The notes under the pieces were generated by a model that was not told the DNA's origin, ran no database searches, and saw only the letters and a program-made list of their open reading frames with translations. 64,000 bases of DNA from CADCWK01 sp035944555. GTDB taxonomy: Bacteria; Chloroflexota; Chloroflexia; Thermomicrobiales; UBA6265. The stretch covers positions 1 through 64,000 of the forward strand of contig DASZAY010000008.1 of assembly GCA_035944555.1 (NCBI GenBank), in the 5' to 3' direction. Shown here in pieces: positions 8,353 through 17,661 of the stretch. Numbering within the stretch: the first letter of the stretch is position 1; each line of letters opens with the position of its first letter. The position numbers and the translations under genes are program-made.

Positions 8353-11184
8353 GTGGTGAACCTGATGGCACGGCTCGGTGGTCGCGGCCGCCACAACGGC
8401 GCCAACGCGATCGTCCACCTCGCCCGGGAAGTCGTCGGGCGACGCCGGACGCTGCAGAACGCCAACCAGGAAGTTCGCAACGCGGTCATCCTCGACGCCC
8501 TGGCGGACGAGGATTTCCGCGCGCTCGACACGACGATCTCGGAACGAACGACCAGCGACCGTGAATTCGCCCAGACGCTCGCTCGGCTGACGTATACGGC
8601 GGCCCGGGCCAAGGGCTTCGACCGGTGCGTCGTTGATGCCGCCCTGCGGCTCGATAGTCTGATCCCGGTTGATGATCCGGCACACGAGCGTGACAAGCTG
8701 CTTCGTGACGCCTACTCATCGGCCCAGAAGGCGTCGTACATCCGTGGCGGTCGTCTCGCGCTCGGCCGTCTCGGTCGCCGAGCGGTCGAGTCGAACGACC
8801 TGGAGCGTGCGCGGGTCCTGCTTCACCAGCAGCTCGACCTCGGCCCGGAGAAGGACGACACCCCGGCGGAGGTCGACTCTGCCCTTGTCCTCGGCGACAT
8901 CCTGCGCCGGGAGGGTGAACACGATCAGGCTCAGATCTACTATCGGCGCGCCGCCGATGCCGCCGACCGGCTGGACTACCGGCAGGGCGTAGCCGAGGCA
9001 CTGGTCCGCCAGATCGACTCCACGCCGTCCTCGAGTCTGGAGACGGTCGCCGCTCTCCAGCACCAGGCATTGGACGCCGCCCGGCGGACCGGCGACCGGA
9101 CACTGGAAGCGCGGATCCTCGTCGGACTTGCCGACACGATGCTCGAATCCAACCGGACCCAGGATGCCACCGGCTATTTCCGGGAAGCGCTGACCATCGC
9201 GGAAGAGACCGGCGATCTCGCGCTGGAAGCGCGCTGCGTGACCGCTCTCGCGACTGCGTACCGGGAGCTCGGCCAGACGCTGGACGCCATCGAGGCGGAA
9301 CGCTCCGCGCTTCAGATCGAAGAGCGCCTGGGTAACCGGCCGGCTGCCGCCAAGTGGGCGGTCGCCCTTGGGATGAGCGAACTCGATCTGCGCGACCCCG
9401 AAGCGGCAGTGGACGCGTTTGAGCGCGCCCGGTTGCTCGGTGGGCAGATCGGGGATATCGGTATCCAGCAGCAGGCCGAGGGTGGCCTGGGTGTCGCCTA
9501 TACCCTGCTCCGCCAGGGTCCCGAGACGATCGATCACCTCAGCCGGGCGATCGACCTCGCCCGCCGCGCTCATGATGTGGCGCACGAGGCCAAGTGGATC
9601 TCCAGCCTCGGCCAGGCGTACTGGATCTTCGGCCAGGCCGAGGACGCCACCCGGACAACCGCTGAGGCGATCGACCTCGCCGAGCGGACCAACGACCTGC
9701 CGCTCCAGGCTGAACTCTTCACCCTTCTTGGGCAGATCTACGCATCCCAGCGCGAAACGATCCGCGCGCGCGAGTGCTACACCCGCGCGCTCCAACTCAA
9801 CCGCGACCTGCACCAGACCGCCGAGCAGGTCACGACGCTGACTGCACTTGCCTCGCTCGCTGCTGACACCGGCCAGTACACGCAGGCGTCACAGCAGTTC
9901 GATCAGGCGCTTGGACTTGCCATGTCGGTGGATGACCGGCCGGCGGCTGTCACCATTCACGGGAGGATCGGAAGTCTCGCCCGGCGCCGGAACGATGTCC
10001 GGTCCGCGCTGCACCACTTCGAGCAGGCGGCCGAGATTGCGGAAGCCCTGGGCGACGATCGGCTGGCCAACCGCGCCCTTCAGCACCTCGCAACCGCCCA
10101 GGATGTCGCCGGTGATTCTGCCGCCATGTCGTCCTACGAGCGCGCCGTCAATGCGGCCGATGCGGCAGGCGACGTTCGCGGTGGCATCAGCATGCGGCTG
10201 AACATGGGGCTCTTCCTCTCCCGGATGAACGAGCCTGGTGCGATCGACGACGCCATCGGCTGGTTGAGCGACGCGGCCAGTTACGCGATGGACGCGGGCG
10301 ACGAGTACGCCGAACTGCGGTCGCAAGCGGAAGAAGCAATCCGGCCGCTGAGTGGATCCACGTACCCGGCAGGGAACGAGTGGGCCGCAGAACCTGCCCT
10401 CGACTACCCGGACGACCGGTATGCGCCGGACTATCGCGCTGACCGGGATGACACCGATCGCGGAAGAGCTGGCGCCTACGGCGATGACCGGGAGGATCCG
10501 TCCGGGGTCGACAACCGTTACGCGAGACCATACGACGACGGCGGGGATGACGATTACGACGAGGCGGACGGGCACCCTGACGACCACGACGATCGCCCCT
10601 GGACCGCAAGCTACCGGGAAGCGACTACCCGATCGAATGGCGCCGGAACGACCCAGGATCGGTACGCTCCCGACACACGGTATGCCGATGGTGCCAGTGA
10701 CTACGACGATGGAGAGTACGCGGACGATCGTTGGTACGCCGAAGGCCCCGGCCGGGAGCCGCAGCGATCTGATCGAAGCTTCGACAGCGATCCCGGTCCA
10801 CTCCCGTACCGCGACGATCCCGGGAACAACGGTTTCGACTACGACGACCACCGACTCGCCTATCCCGACACGGCCGACCGGTACCGAATGGATCGGTACG
10901 ACGGCGGCGACCTTGGGGCGACCGAAGACACGGACTGGGACCGCCAGCCGGAACGCCAGGCTTCCGAGCGTCCGGCGCGACGCTCGAGTGGCCGTCGCGG
11001 ATCATCCTCCCGATCTCTGGACGACGATCCGTCGGAACCGGATGGGAATCATCAGGTAGCAGGACGCTCCGAGTCCGGGCCGCGCTGGTCGCTTCGCGAC
11101 CGCCTGGCGTGGCAGCGGCCCCGCCCCGAGACGACCTACCAGACTGATTCGTTCGATGTTGATCGGGATGGATACTCCGGCTAG
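8353..11184 (+). CDS. Large TPR-repeat protein with a long charged, disordered C-terminal tail
   Basis: 943 residues. Residues about 40-660 are a run of helical hairpins of roughly 40 residues with TPR-like spacing (for example GNRPAAAKWAVALGMSELD, AHDVAHEAKWISSLGQAYW, LPLQAELFTLLGQIYASQ), giving a superhelical protein-interaction scaffold. Residues about 670-943 switch abruptly to low-complexity sequence dominated by Asp, Arg, Tyr, Gly, Ser and Pro, with many DDR/YDD/DRY tripeptides and a basic patch (RPARRSSGRRGSSSRS). No signal peptide or membrane segment, so cytosolic. GTG start with GGAGG 7 bases upstream. A strong terminator follows, so it is probably monocistronic. I do not recognise a specific function; a scaffold role is inference. 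Confidence 0.85.
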   Translation: MVNLMARLGGRGRHNGANAIVHLAREVVGRRRTLQNANQEVRNAVILDALADEDFRALDTTISERTTSDREFAQTLARLTYTAARAKGFDRCVVDAALRLDSLIPVDDPAHERDKLLRDAYSSAQKASYIRGGRLALGRLGRRAVESNDLERARVLLHQQLDLGPEKDDTPAEVDSALVLGDILRREGEHDQAQIYYRRAADAADRLDYRQGVAEALVRQIDSTPSSSLETVAALQHQALDAARRTGDRTLEARILVGLADTMLESNRTQDATGYFREALTIAEETGDLALEARCVTALATAYRELGQTLDAIEAERSALQIEERLGNRPAAAKWAVALGMSELDLRDPEAAVDAFERARLLGGQIGDIGIQQQAEGGLGVAYTLLRQGPETIDHLSRAIDLARRAHDVAHEAKWISSLGQAYWIFGQAEDATRTTAEAIDLAERTNDLPLQAELFTLLGQIYASQRETIRARECYTRALQLNRDLHQTAEQVTTLTALASLAADTGQYTQASQQFDQALGLAMSVDDRPAAVTIHGRIGSLARRRNDVRSALHHFEQAAEIAEALGDDRLANRALQHLATAQDVAGDSAAMSSYERAVNAADAAGDVRGGISMRLNMGLFLSRMNEPGAIDDAIGWLSDAASYAMDAGDEYAELRSQAEEAIRPLSGSTYPAGNEWAAEPALDYPDDRYAPDYRADRDDTDRGRAGAYGDDREDPSGVDNRYARPYDDGGDDDYDEADGHPDDHDDRPWTASYREATTRSNGAGTTQDRYAPDTRYADGASDYDDGEYADDRWYAEGPGREPQRSDRSFDSDPGPLPYRDDPGNNGFDYDDHRLAYPDTADRYRMDRYDGGDLGATEDTDWDRQPERQASERPARRSSGRRGSSSRSLDDDPSEPDGNHQVAGRSESGPRWSLRDRLAWQRPRPETTYQTDSFDVDRDGYSG

Positions 11185-11204
11185 CAACACCCCACCGAAC
11201 TCCA

Positions 11205-11245
11205 GAGCGCTCCTGGTGGCTGAAACCGCCGGGAGCGCTCGTTTT
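11205..11245 (+). terminator. Intrinsic terminator of the TPR gene
   Basis: GAGCGCTCC (11205-11213) pairs with GGAGCGCTC (11232-11240), with more pairing inside, followed by GTTTT. It starts 20 bases after the stop codon. Confidence 0.88.
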
Positions 11246-11448
11246 CTGCTTCGAAGCTGACGATCCCATCTGTCAGGAACGCATATCGGGCGAATCTCGG
11301 AACCGAACGCGCGCGGTCATAGTGTCAGATTGGCACATCCCGTGCTATATCTAAGGTGTACGGACAGTCGAGTTGATTATTGGATCAAGACATCATGGGT
11401 TCGCACGGCCAGACGAGATAACCGCCCGGTTCGTCGGGAGCAACACCG

Positions 11449-13725
11449 TTGACGCAGACTCCGTTCACATCCATCCAGAGCTTCCGACGCGATGCCGGTG
11501 AGCCGGCCGACGAGATGACAATCATCCATTCAGCCGCCGTCTCTCCCGGTCTGCCTTCGATGCCTGGCACCGGCGGACGTTGGCTCGTCGCGACGGTAGA
11601 GCCCACCTCCCAGACCGAGTATGCCTGGGAGATTGCTCACCGGGCCCTGGATGCGCTTCGCCAGGGCTTCGCCTCACAATCCGATGCGTCAGCTACCGAG
11701 GCGCTGGCGCGGGGCTTTGCGGCGGCTAACGCCTGTGTACGCGCCGCCAATCGTGGCGAGTCCGGCCGACGTCGGTCGGAGCGGGTCGTCGTCGGAGCAT
11801 CCGCCATCGCGATCGATGGCGACTACCTCGTCCTCGCGCACGTACCGCCCAGCCAAATCCTGTTCAGCCAGGACCGGATGGTCTACGCCATCCCGTCGCT
11901 ACACTCCTGGGAGCCTCACTACGCTGGCTCCGACCGATCACAGGCTCAGCCGCTTGGCTCCTCTGACCAAGTCCATCCCGACATCTTCCGGACGGCGATC
12001 GAGCCGCAGGACACCTTTGTCCTGTGCTCCACGAATCTCGGTCGCGCCATGACCGGGCTGTCCGCCATCGAGGATCGGCTCCGTCCGCCGACCGATCCGT
12101 CTGGCAGGCCAATGTCGTCGCTGCCCGTCGGCCCGGCCGAGCATCCGATTTCAATGTTTGACATTGGCGCCATCCGGCCGGCCGGGCCGGACGGCGCACG
12201 CGCATGGGTGGACTGGCTGGACCACGTCTCCACCGAGCGGCAGGTACCGTCCTGCCATGCGATTGCGGTGACGGTCGGCAAGGCGGCAACCCGCGGTGGA
12301 TCTCCGGCGATCCGGCGCCCACGCACCCGTGAGCGAAGTCGCCCTGCCAGCGGCGACGCTGACCCTGGTCCGGTTGCCCGGAAGCCGAGCACTTCCAGGC
12401 ACCAAGAGGCGATGCTGGACCGTAGCGACCGCCCGCAGCTGCTGCACGCTCCCGTTGCCTCCATGGTGACCAGCCCCGGCCTGAACCTGCGGCAGCTCCC
12501 GGGAGCACATGGGGTGTCGCGACACGCCGATGCACCGAGCCATGGCGCCAGTCTCTGGCGAAACATGTCCCCGCGCATCGGCTTCGACCGCCGGCCAGGG
12601 GCGATCCACTTTCCACGCTGGCTGACGCTCTCCCTCGTAGGACTTCTCGTGCTGACACTTGGCCTCGGCGCGGCCCGCATGCGACAAGCTTCGACCGCCG
12701 AGACGCTGGCCCTTGCCCTCAATCGGATCGACGAGCGGATCGACGCCGCCGATATCGGGAACGACGCGTCCGAGCTGGGCACGATTCGGGGCCAGCTCCA
12801 GACGCTGTCCATGCGCCACGGCCCGTCGGCAGCCATCGACAGCAGCAGCCTCCGGCTGACCGCGGTCGAGGACCGGCTGCTGGGGCGCTCACGCCTGGAA
12901 CCTGCGACTTCTCTGGGCACTCTGCCCGCCGCTGTACTGCCGGTCGATCGGAGTGTCCGGCTGGTCCAGAGCAACAGCGGGATCTACGTTGTCGGCGCGG
13001 CCTTGTATGTCCTTGATCCCGCCGATAACCAGTTGGTCGAACTTCTCCGGGCCGGCACCGTCATCGACAAACTCACCGTCGGCACAATCCTGGATGCAGT
13101 CGCGACCCGGTCCGGTGTAGCGGTCACGGATGGTCGATCGTTGTTCAGCAGGGGCTCCTCCGGGCAGTGGTCGGCCGAAGCCATCGCGGCGGAGCTCCCG
13201 ATAGGCGACCAGGGCAGCGCTGCCATGGCGATCGTGGACGGCCAGATCGTCGCGATCGACCGGGCAACCGGTACGCTCGTCAGCCAGGCACTGGAAGGAA
13301 CGGCCGTCGGAGGGACGCCGGCGTTGGCACCGGAGCTGGTAGCCACGCTCCCGCAACTCCGGGATATGGACCACGACGGTGAGCTCTACCTGCTCGGTGA
13401 CGACGACCGGCTCGTCATCTGGGATCCACGCAACGAGCCGTCAGCGATCGACGTGCCGGTCAGCCCGCCCCTCAGGGACGCCCGTGCGCTCGACATCGCA
13501 GGATCCGGGATATGGATTCTCGACGCCGGTCACGGGGACGGACGATTGAGTCATCTCATCCCTGACGAGGAACGAGTCCGGTCCTTCGCGCTTCCGGTCA
13601 GCGGCCCGGGATTCAATGGCCCACTCTTCAACGCTACTGATTTCGCCATCGACCTCGCCACGAGTCAGATCGTCTTCGTCGCCGAAGGCGCGCTCTGGTC
13701 AGTCCCGATTCCGACCGAGGGCTGA
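11449..13725 (+). CDS. Membrane protein with degenerate PP2C-like N-domain and beta-repeat C-domain
   Basis: 758 residues. Residues 1-275 resemble a PP2C phosphatase fold: a helix with AAANACVRAAN, a strand pair around VVGASAIAIDGDYLVLAHV, and EPQDTFVLCSTNL in place of the usual GDxLLLCSDGL. The paired acidic metal ligands of active PP2C enzymes are not seen, so catalysis is doubtful. A ~115-residue basic linker follows, then one membrane segment (about 391-410), a coiled-coil-like stretch (about 415-480) and a C-terminal beta-repeat region (about 500-758) suggestive of a propeller outside the cell. The TTG start has GGGAG 8 bases upstream; no ATG fits. An AT-rich stretch at 11320-11400 probably holds the promoter. 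Function unknown. Confidence 0.78.
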   Translation: MTQTPFTSIQSFRRDAGEPADEMTIIHSAAVSPGLPSMPGTGGRWLVATVEPTSQTEYAWEIAHRALDALRQGFASQSDASATEALARGFAAANACVRAANRGESGRRRSERVVVGASAIAIDGDYLVLAHVPPSQILFSQDRMVYAIPSLHSWEPHYAGSDRSQAQPLGSSDQVHPDIFRTAIEPQDTFVLCSTNLGRAMTGLSAIEDRLRPPTDPSGRPMSSLPVGPAEHPISMFDIGAIRPAGPDGARAWVDWLDHVSTERQVPSCHAIAVTVGKAATRGGSPAIRRPRTRERSRPASGDADPGPVARKPSTSRHQEAMLDRSDRPQLLHAPVASMVTSPGLNLRQLPGAHGVSRHADAPSHGASLWRNMSPRIGFDRRPGAIHFPRWLTLSLVGLLVLTLGLGAARMRQASTAETLALALNRIDERIDAADIGNDASELGTIRGQLQTLSMRHGPSAAIDSSSLRLTAVEDRLLGRSRLEPATSLGTLPAAVLPVDRSVRLVQSNSGIYVVGAALYVLDPADNQLVELLRAGTVIDKLTVGTILDAVATRSGVAVTDGRSLFSRGSSGQWSAEAIAAELPIGDQGSAAMAIVDGQIVAIDRATGTLVSQALEGTAVGGTPALAPELVATLPQLRDMDHDGELYLLGDDDRLVIWDPRNEPSAIDVPVSPPLRDARALDIAGSGIWILDAGHGDGRLSHLIPDEERVRSFALPVSGPGFNGPLFNATDFAIDLATSQIVFVAEGALWSVPIPTEG

Positions 13726-13803
13726 CCAGGCGACCAGCCGAGGACCCTGCAAGTCGCGTCTGCCGCTGGAGGCCGCCTCGGAACCATAGCTCCTGGGCGC
13801 CGA

Positions 13804-13824
13804 CCGGAACGTCGAACGTTCCGG
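13804..13824. terminator. Convergent hairpin between the PP2C-like gene and hisI
   Basis: CCGGAACGT (13804-13812) and ACGTTCCGG (13816-13824) form a perfect 9-bp stem with a 3-base loop, 17 bases beyond the hisI stop and 78 bases past the plus-strand stop. No T-run. Confidence 0.45.
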
Positions 13825-13840
13825 GTCCGCGAGCCGCCGG

Positions 13841-14803
13841 TCAGGGTGTCGTCTGTCCGGGGTCGTTGAAGTAGGCGTCAAGGTATGCACGCTTCCGGAG
13901 ACTGTCGACGTCGCCCCGGACGAGATCGACGACGTCGAGCTGGCGCAGGGCGGCGACCCGGACGACCGCAGCGATCGTCGTCCTGACGAGGAGCGGCGTC
14001 GCATCGGAGCCGATCGCTGCCCAGCGGCAGGCCAGCGCCCGGAGGAGTTCCCCCTCCCCCTCCAACCCGTCGATCGTGCTGGAGCCAGCGCTGGAGAGGA
14101 CCTCCACCAGCCGCAGGTCCTCCAGCGACCATCCCTCGCGTACGGCAAGGACGGCCAGCCAGTACAGGACCTGCCCGCCCTCCAGCGCGATGTCCTCATC
14201 CAGCCCCTGATGCCGGTGGCTGCCTTCGATCACGCCGGCCAGTTCACCGAGCTCGTCCACGATGCGGTCAGCCAGGCCATCGTCCCCACGGAGACGGCGC
14301 GACGTGGACGACTGGTCGGAGAGATCGTGGTCCCGCAGGTACTCGTAGGCCGCGTACCAGGTCGAGAGGACGGCCGAGGGACTCGCCCTCCGCTCGCCTG
14401 CAGGACCATAGACGTCCGCCGGATCGAACGCACGCGGCTCGACGATCGTCAGCCCGTCGTCCGGTTGGAGCGTTCGGTAGTAGCAGGTGGGATAGCCGTC
14501 GTGGCAGATGGCGCCGACCTGCTCGACGAGGATCAGCAGGCTGTTCTGCTCACAGTTGATCCGGATCTCCCGCACGCGCGAGACGTTGCCCGAGGTCTCG
14601 CCCTTCTGCCAGAGCTTCTGACGGCTGCGACTCCAGAAGTGGACCAGTCCTGTCCGCCGGGTCTCCGCCAGCGCGGTTGCGTCCATGAAGCCGACCATCA
14701 GCGCCCGGCGACTAACCGCATCCTGCAGCGTCGCGGGGATCAGCCCGTCGGCGCCGAAGCGGACGAGATCTCCGTGGGTGCCGGTCGTCATCACGTCGGT
14801 CAC
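13841..14803 (-). CDS. hisI: Phosphoribosyl-AMP cyclohydrolase with a degenerate HisE-like C-domain
   Basis: 320 residues. Residues 34-110 are HisI, which opens the adenine ring of PR-AMP: SRSRQKLWQKGETSGN and the zinc cysteines C84, C100 and C107 (CHDGYPTC) are present. The family D-C-D-x-D metal motif reads N-C-E-Q-N here (residues 83-87), and the His usually found in ETSGH is Asn. Residues about 175-250 (LADRIVDELGELAGVIEGSH, then ALEGGQVLYWLAVLAVREGW) resemble the helical HisE/MazG pyrophosphohydrolase fold but lack the full acidic motif (Gln in place of the second Asp). It is the last gene of the his operon; its ATG overlaps the hisF stop as ATGA. Active cyclohydrolase is likely from context, but the residue changes leave doubt. 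Confidence 0.82.
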   Translation of the reverse strand: MTDVMTTGTHGDLVRFGADGLIPATLQDAVSRRALMVGFMDATALAETRRTGLVHFWSRSRQKLWQKGETSGNVSRVREIRINCEQNSLLILVEQVGAICHDGYPTCYYRTLQPDDGLTIVEPRAFDPADVYGPAGERRASPSAVLSTWYAAYEYLRDHDLSDQSSTSRRLRGDDGLADRIVDELGELAGVIEGSHRHQGLDEDIALEGGQVLYWLAVLAVREGWSLEDLRLVEVLSSAGSSTIDGLEGEGELLRALACRWAAIGSDATPLLVRTTIAAVVRVAALRQLDVVDLVRGDVDSLRKRAYLDAYFNDPGQTTP

Positions 14804-15561
14804 AGCCGCACCGGTAGTCCGGCTGCGGCCATGTGTCGCTTGGCCTCGCCGATGGTGTAGGTGCCGAAGTGGAAGATGCTGGCAGCCAGGACGGCATCGG
14901 CCCGACCTGGCTCCAGGCCCTCGACGAGGTGGTCCAGCGTGCCCGCACCACCGGAGGCGATGACCGGGATATTCGTCGCACCGCCGACGGCCTCGAGCAG
15001 CTCGAGGTCATAGCCGGCGCCGGTGCCGTCACGGTCCATGCTCGTCAGGAGGATCTCGCCAGCACCCAAGCGCTCGGCCTCGACGGCCCACTCGATCGCG
15101 TCCCGCCCGGTCGTCATCCGGCCACCGTGCGTATAGACCTCCCACCCGTCCCCGTCGGTCCGGCGCCGGGCATCGACCGCGACGACGATGCACTGCCGGC
15201 CGAAGACATCCGCACCGCGCGTGATCAACTCCGGCTCCCGCAGGGCAGCCGTGTTGACGAAGACCTTGTCGGCACCGACTTCCAGCAGTCGCCGCATGTC
15301 AGCGACGGAGCGAACCCCACCGCCGACCGTCAGCGGGATGAACACCTGATCGGCCGTGCGGGCGACCACGTCGACGATCGTGTCGCGGCCCTCGTTCGAG
15401 GCCGTGATATCCAGAAAGACGATTTCATCCGCTCCCTCGGCATCGTAGCGAGCGGCCAGCTCGACGGGATCGCCCGCATCCCGAAGCTGGACGAAGTTGA
15501 CGCCCTTCACGACTCGGCCGCCCTTGACGTCGAGCGCCGGGATGACCCGCCGGGTCAGCAT
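14800..15561 (-). CDS. hisF: Imidazole glycerol phosphate synthase cyclase subunit HisF
   Basis: 253 residues, standard length. With HisH it converts PRFAR plus ammonia to imidazole glycerol phosphate and AICAR. The two phosphate-binding half-barrels and both catalytic aspartates are evident: VIPALDVKGGRVVKG and VVAVDARR. LTVGGGVRSVADMRRLL, MDRDGTGAGYDLEL and IPVIASGGAGTLDHL are family blocks. The frame continues upstream but the ATG at 15561 gives the family N-terminus MLTRRVIPALD, with GGTGGG 7 bases before it. 29 bases downstream of hisA and overlapping hisI by 4 bases. Confidence 0.96.
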   Translation of the reverse strand: MLTRRVIPALDVKGGRVVKGVNFVQLRDAGDPVELAARYDAEGADEIVFLDITASNEGRDTIVDVVARTADQVFIPLTVGGGVRSVADMRRLLEVGADKVFVNTAALREPELITRGADVFGRQCIVVAVDARRRTDGDGWEVYTHGGRMTTGRDAIEWAVEAERLGAGEILLTSMDRDGTGAGYDLELLEAVGGATNIPVIASGGAGTLDHLVEGLEPGRADAVLAASIFHFGTYTIGEAKRHMAAAGLPVRL

Positions 15562-15590
15562 GTTGGTTCCCACCGCTGCCGAAGAGCCGC

Positions 15591-16346
15591 TCACCTGCCT
15601 GCCTCCGTTTCCGCCGCGACCGCGAGCGCTTCGGCGAGATCGACCCGCCCGTCGTAGAGCGCCCGCCCGATAATGATCCCGGTCGCGCCGGTCTGTCTGA
15701 CCGCATCGACATCGCCGATCCCGGCGACGCCGCCCGACGCAATCAGATGCGTCTCCGGGGCGTCTCCGGAGGCGAGAGCCTCGGCCATTCCGGCCAACTG
15801 CTCGAGGTTGGGGCCGCTCAGCGTCCCGTCCCGCGCGATATCGGTGAAGATGAACGTCCGGACCCCGGCGTCGCGCATCGTGGCGGCCAGATCGGTCGCC
15901 CGAACCGACGTCTGCTCCACCCAGCCATTCGCGGCGAGCATGCCGTCCCGGGCATCGAGCCCGACCGCAATCCGATCCCCCCACCGGTCAACCGCGGTGG
16001 CGACAAGCGCCGGATCGGTGATCGCGATCGAACCAAGGACCGCCCGGTCCGCGCCAGCCGCGAACGCCCGGTCCAGGTGCTCCATCGTCCGGAGCCCGCC
16101 GCCGAGCTGAAGGCGAACATCTGGTCCGACGATCTCCCGCATCCGGCCCACCATCTCGAGGTTGACCGGCTCCTTCCTGAGCGAGCCGTCGAGGTCGACG
16201 ATGTGAACCCACGCCGTTCCCGCCGCTGCCCAGCGCCCCGCGACCCGGACCGGATCGTCGTCGTAGACGGTCTCGCGGGCGAAGTCGCCTTCGACCAGGC
16301 GTACGCACCGGCCATCGCGGATATCGATACTTGGGTAGACGATCAT
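15591..16346 (-). CDS. hisA: ProFAR isomerase HisA
   Basis: 251 residues. It isomerises ProFAR to PRFAR by an Amadori rearrangement in histidine synthesis. TIM barrel with the two catalytic aspartates in VYPSIDIRDGRCVRL and AVGLDARDGML; phosphate sites LQLGGGLRTMEH and LIASGGVAGIGD. A TrpF function (PriA-type dual enzyme) cannot be excluded from sequence alone in a high-GC lineage. The ATG at 16346 overlaps the hisH stop by 4 bases, so translation is coupled. Confidence 0.94.
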   Translation of the reverse strand: MIVYPSIDIRDGRCVRLVEGDFARETVYDDDPVRVAGRWAAAGTAWVHIVDLDGSLRKEPVNLEMVGRMREIVGPDVRLQLGGGLRTMEHLDRAFAAGADRAVLGSIAITDPALVATAVDRWGDRIAVGLDARDGMLAANGWVEQTSVRATDLAATMRDAGVRTFIFTDIARDGTLSGPNLEQLAGMAEALASGDAPETHLIASGGVAGIGDVDAVRQTGATGIIIGRALYDGRVDLAEALAVAAETEAGR

Positions 16347-16987
16347 GCGCCCACCCTGTTAGCCACTGGCATATCGTCACGCCCGGCGTTGACCGCGACA
16401 ACGAACCGTTCGATCAACGCCAACCCGTCGTCACCACTCTTTTCCGGGTGGAACTGCGTTCCCCAGATGTTGTCGCGAACGACCACACTCGGAAAATGCT
16501 CACCATAGCTGGAGGCCGCCGCGATGGCCGCCGGATCCTCCGGCTCGACGATGTAAGAGTGGACGAAGTAGTAGAAGCACTCCTCCCCTGCGTCGCCGAG
16601 GGGGCCGGGATTGATGACGGCCGACTGGTTCCAGCCCATGTGGGGCACCTTGACCTCACTCGCCGGCAGCGACCGGACCCGCCCCGGGATCAGCCCAAGT
16701 CCCTCGGCGTCGCCTTCCTCCTGGTGGCCGAACAGGAGCTGCATCCCGAGACAGATACCGAGGAACGGCCGCCCGGATGTGGCAACATCCCGGATGGTCT
16801 CGGTCAGGCCGAGCTCGTGGAGCCGGTCCATCGCATGGGCCGCCGCCCCGACTCCCGGCAAAACGACACCGTCTGCCGCGGCGATGTCCGCCGGGCGATT
16901 GGTGACGATCACTTCGGCGCCTGCTCGTTCGAGGGCGCGACGGATCGACCGAAGGTTACCGGCTCCATAGTCGATGACTGCGATCAT
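16343..16987 (-). CDS. hisH: Imidazole glycerol phosphate synthase glutaminase subunit HisH
   Basis: 214 residues. Class I glutamine amidotransferase that supplies ammonia to HisF. The nucleophile is C79 in GRPFLGICLGMQLLFG, and the His/Glu pair is in TQFHPEKSG. Other blocks are DYGAGNLRSIRRALERAG and VPHMGWN. The open frame extends to 17035, but the ATG at 16987 gives the family N-terminus MIAVIDYGAGN, with AGGA 9 bases upstream. It is placed 65 bases after hisB. Confidence 0.95.
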   Translation of the reverse strand: MIAVIDYGAGNLRSIRRALERAGAEVIVTNRPADIAAADGVVLPGVGAAAHAMDRLHELGLTETIRDVATSGRPFLGICLGMQLLFGHQEEGDAEGLGLIPGRVRSLPASEVKVPHMGWNQSAVINPGPLGDAGEECFYYFVHSYIVEPEDPAAIAAASSYGEHFPSVVVRDNIWGTQFHPEKSGDDGLALIERFVVAVNAGRDDMPVANRVGA

Positions 16988-17052
16988 TGGGGGAGGTCCT
17001 AGCGCGGAGACGGGTGTGTCAAAGCGAAGCGGCAAGCGGCGAAGCGGATAAC

Positions 17053-17661
17053 TCAGGCCAGGACTCCCTTGGTCGAAGGGATCGTCCCCGGGTCCCGGGT
17101 CACCCGCGTGGCGTGGTGCAGCGCCAGTGCCCCGGCCTTGAAGATGGCCTCCGCCGCGTGATGGGCGTTCCGGGACCGGATCAGATCGATATGAATGGTT
17201 AGCCCGGCGTTGACGGCGAGAGATCGCCAGAACTCCTCGATCAGCGATGCACCGAAGTCGGCGCCGATCATCGGCTCAGGCATCGCGGCCTCGAAGTGGA
17301 CGAATGGCCGACCCGAGACATCGATCACCGTGCGAGCCAGCGCTTCGTCGAGAGGCGCATAGGCATGGGCGTACCGGGCGATTCCCCGCCGGTCCCCGAG
17401 CGCCTGCCGGATGGCGACACCCAGCGCGATCCCGACATCCTCAACGGTGTGATGGGGGTCCATCGCAGCATCGCCCGTGGCCCGGACGGTCAGGTCAAGC
17501 TGGCCATGCCGTGCCAGGGCGTCAAGCATGTGATCGAGGAACAGGACGCCGGTCCCGATCTCGGTCCGACCGAAACCATCCAGGTCGACGGTCAGCTGGA
17601 TCTGCGTCTCGCCGGTCTCACGCGAAACCGTGCCGCTTCGCCTTGGCGGGATGTCGCTCAC
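17053..17661 (-). CDS. hisB: Imidazoleglycerol-phosphate dehydratase HisB (monofunctional)
   Basis: 202 residues, dehydratase only (no phosphatase domain as in enterobacteria). It dehydrates imidazole glycerol phosphate to imidazole acetol phosphate. The manganese-binding His/Glu repeats are intact: FLDHMLDALARHGQLDL, DPHHTVEDVGIALG and NAHHAAEAIFKA. The ATG overlaps the hisC stop by 4 bases (17658-17661). Because the phosphatase is absent, histidinol-phosphate phosphatase must be encoded elsewhere. Confidence 0.96.
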   Translation of the reverse strand: MSDIPPRRSGTVSRETGETQIQLTVDLDGFGRTEIGTGVLFLDHMLDALARHGQLDLTVRATGDAAMDPHHTVEDVGIALGVAIRQALGDRRGIARYAHAYAPLDEALARTVIDVSGRPFVHFEAAMPEPMIGADFGASLIEEFWRSLAVNAGLTIHIDLIRSRNAHHAAEAIFKAGALALHHATRVTRDPGTIPSTKGVLA

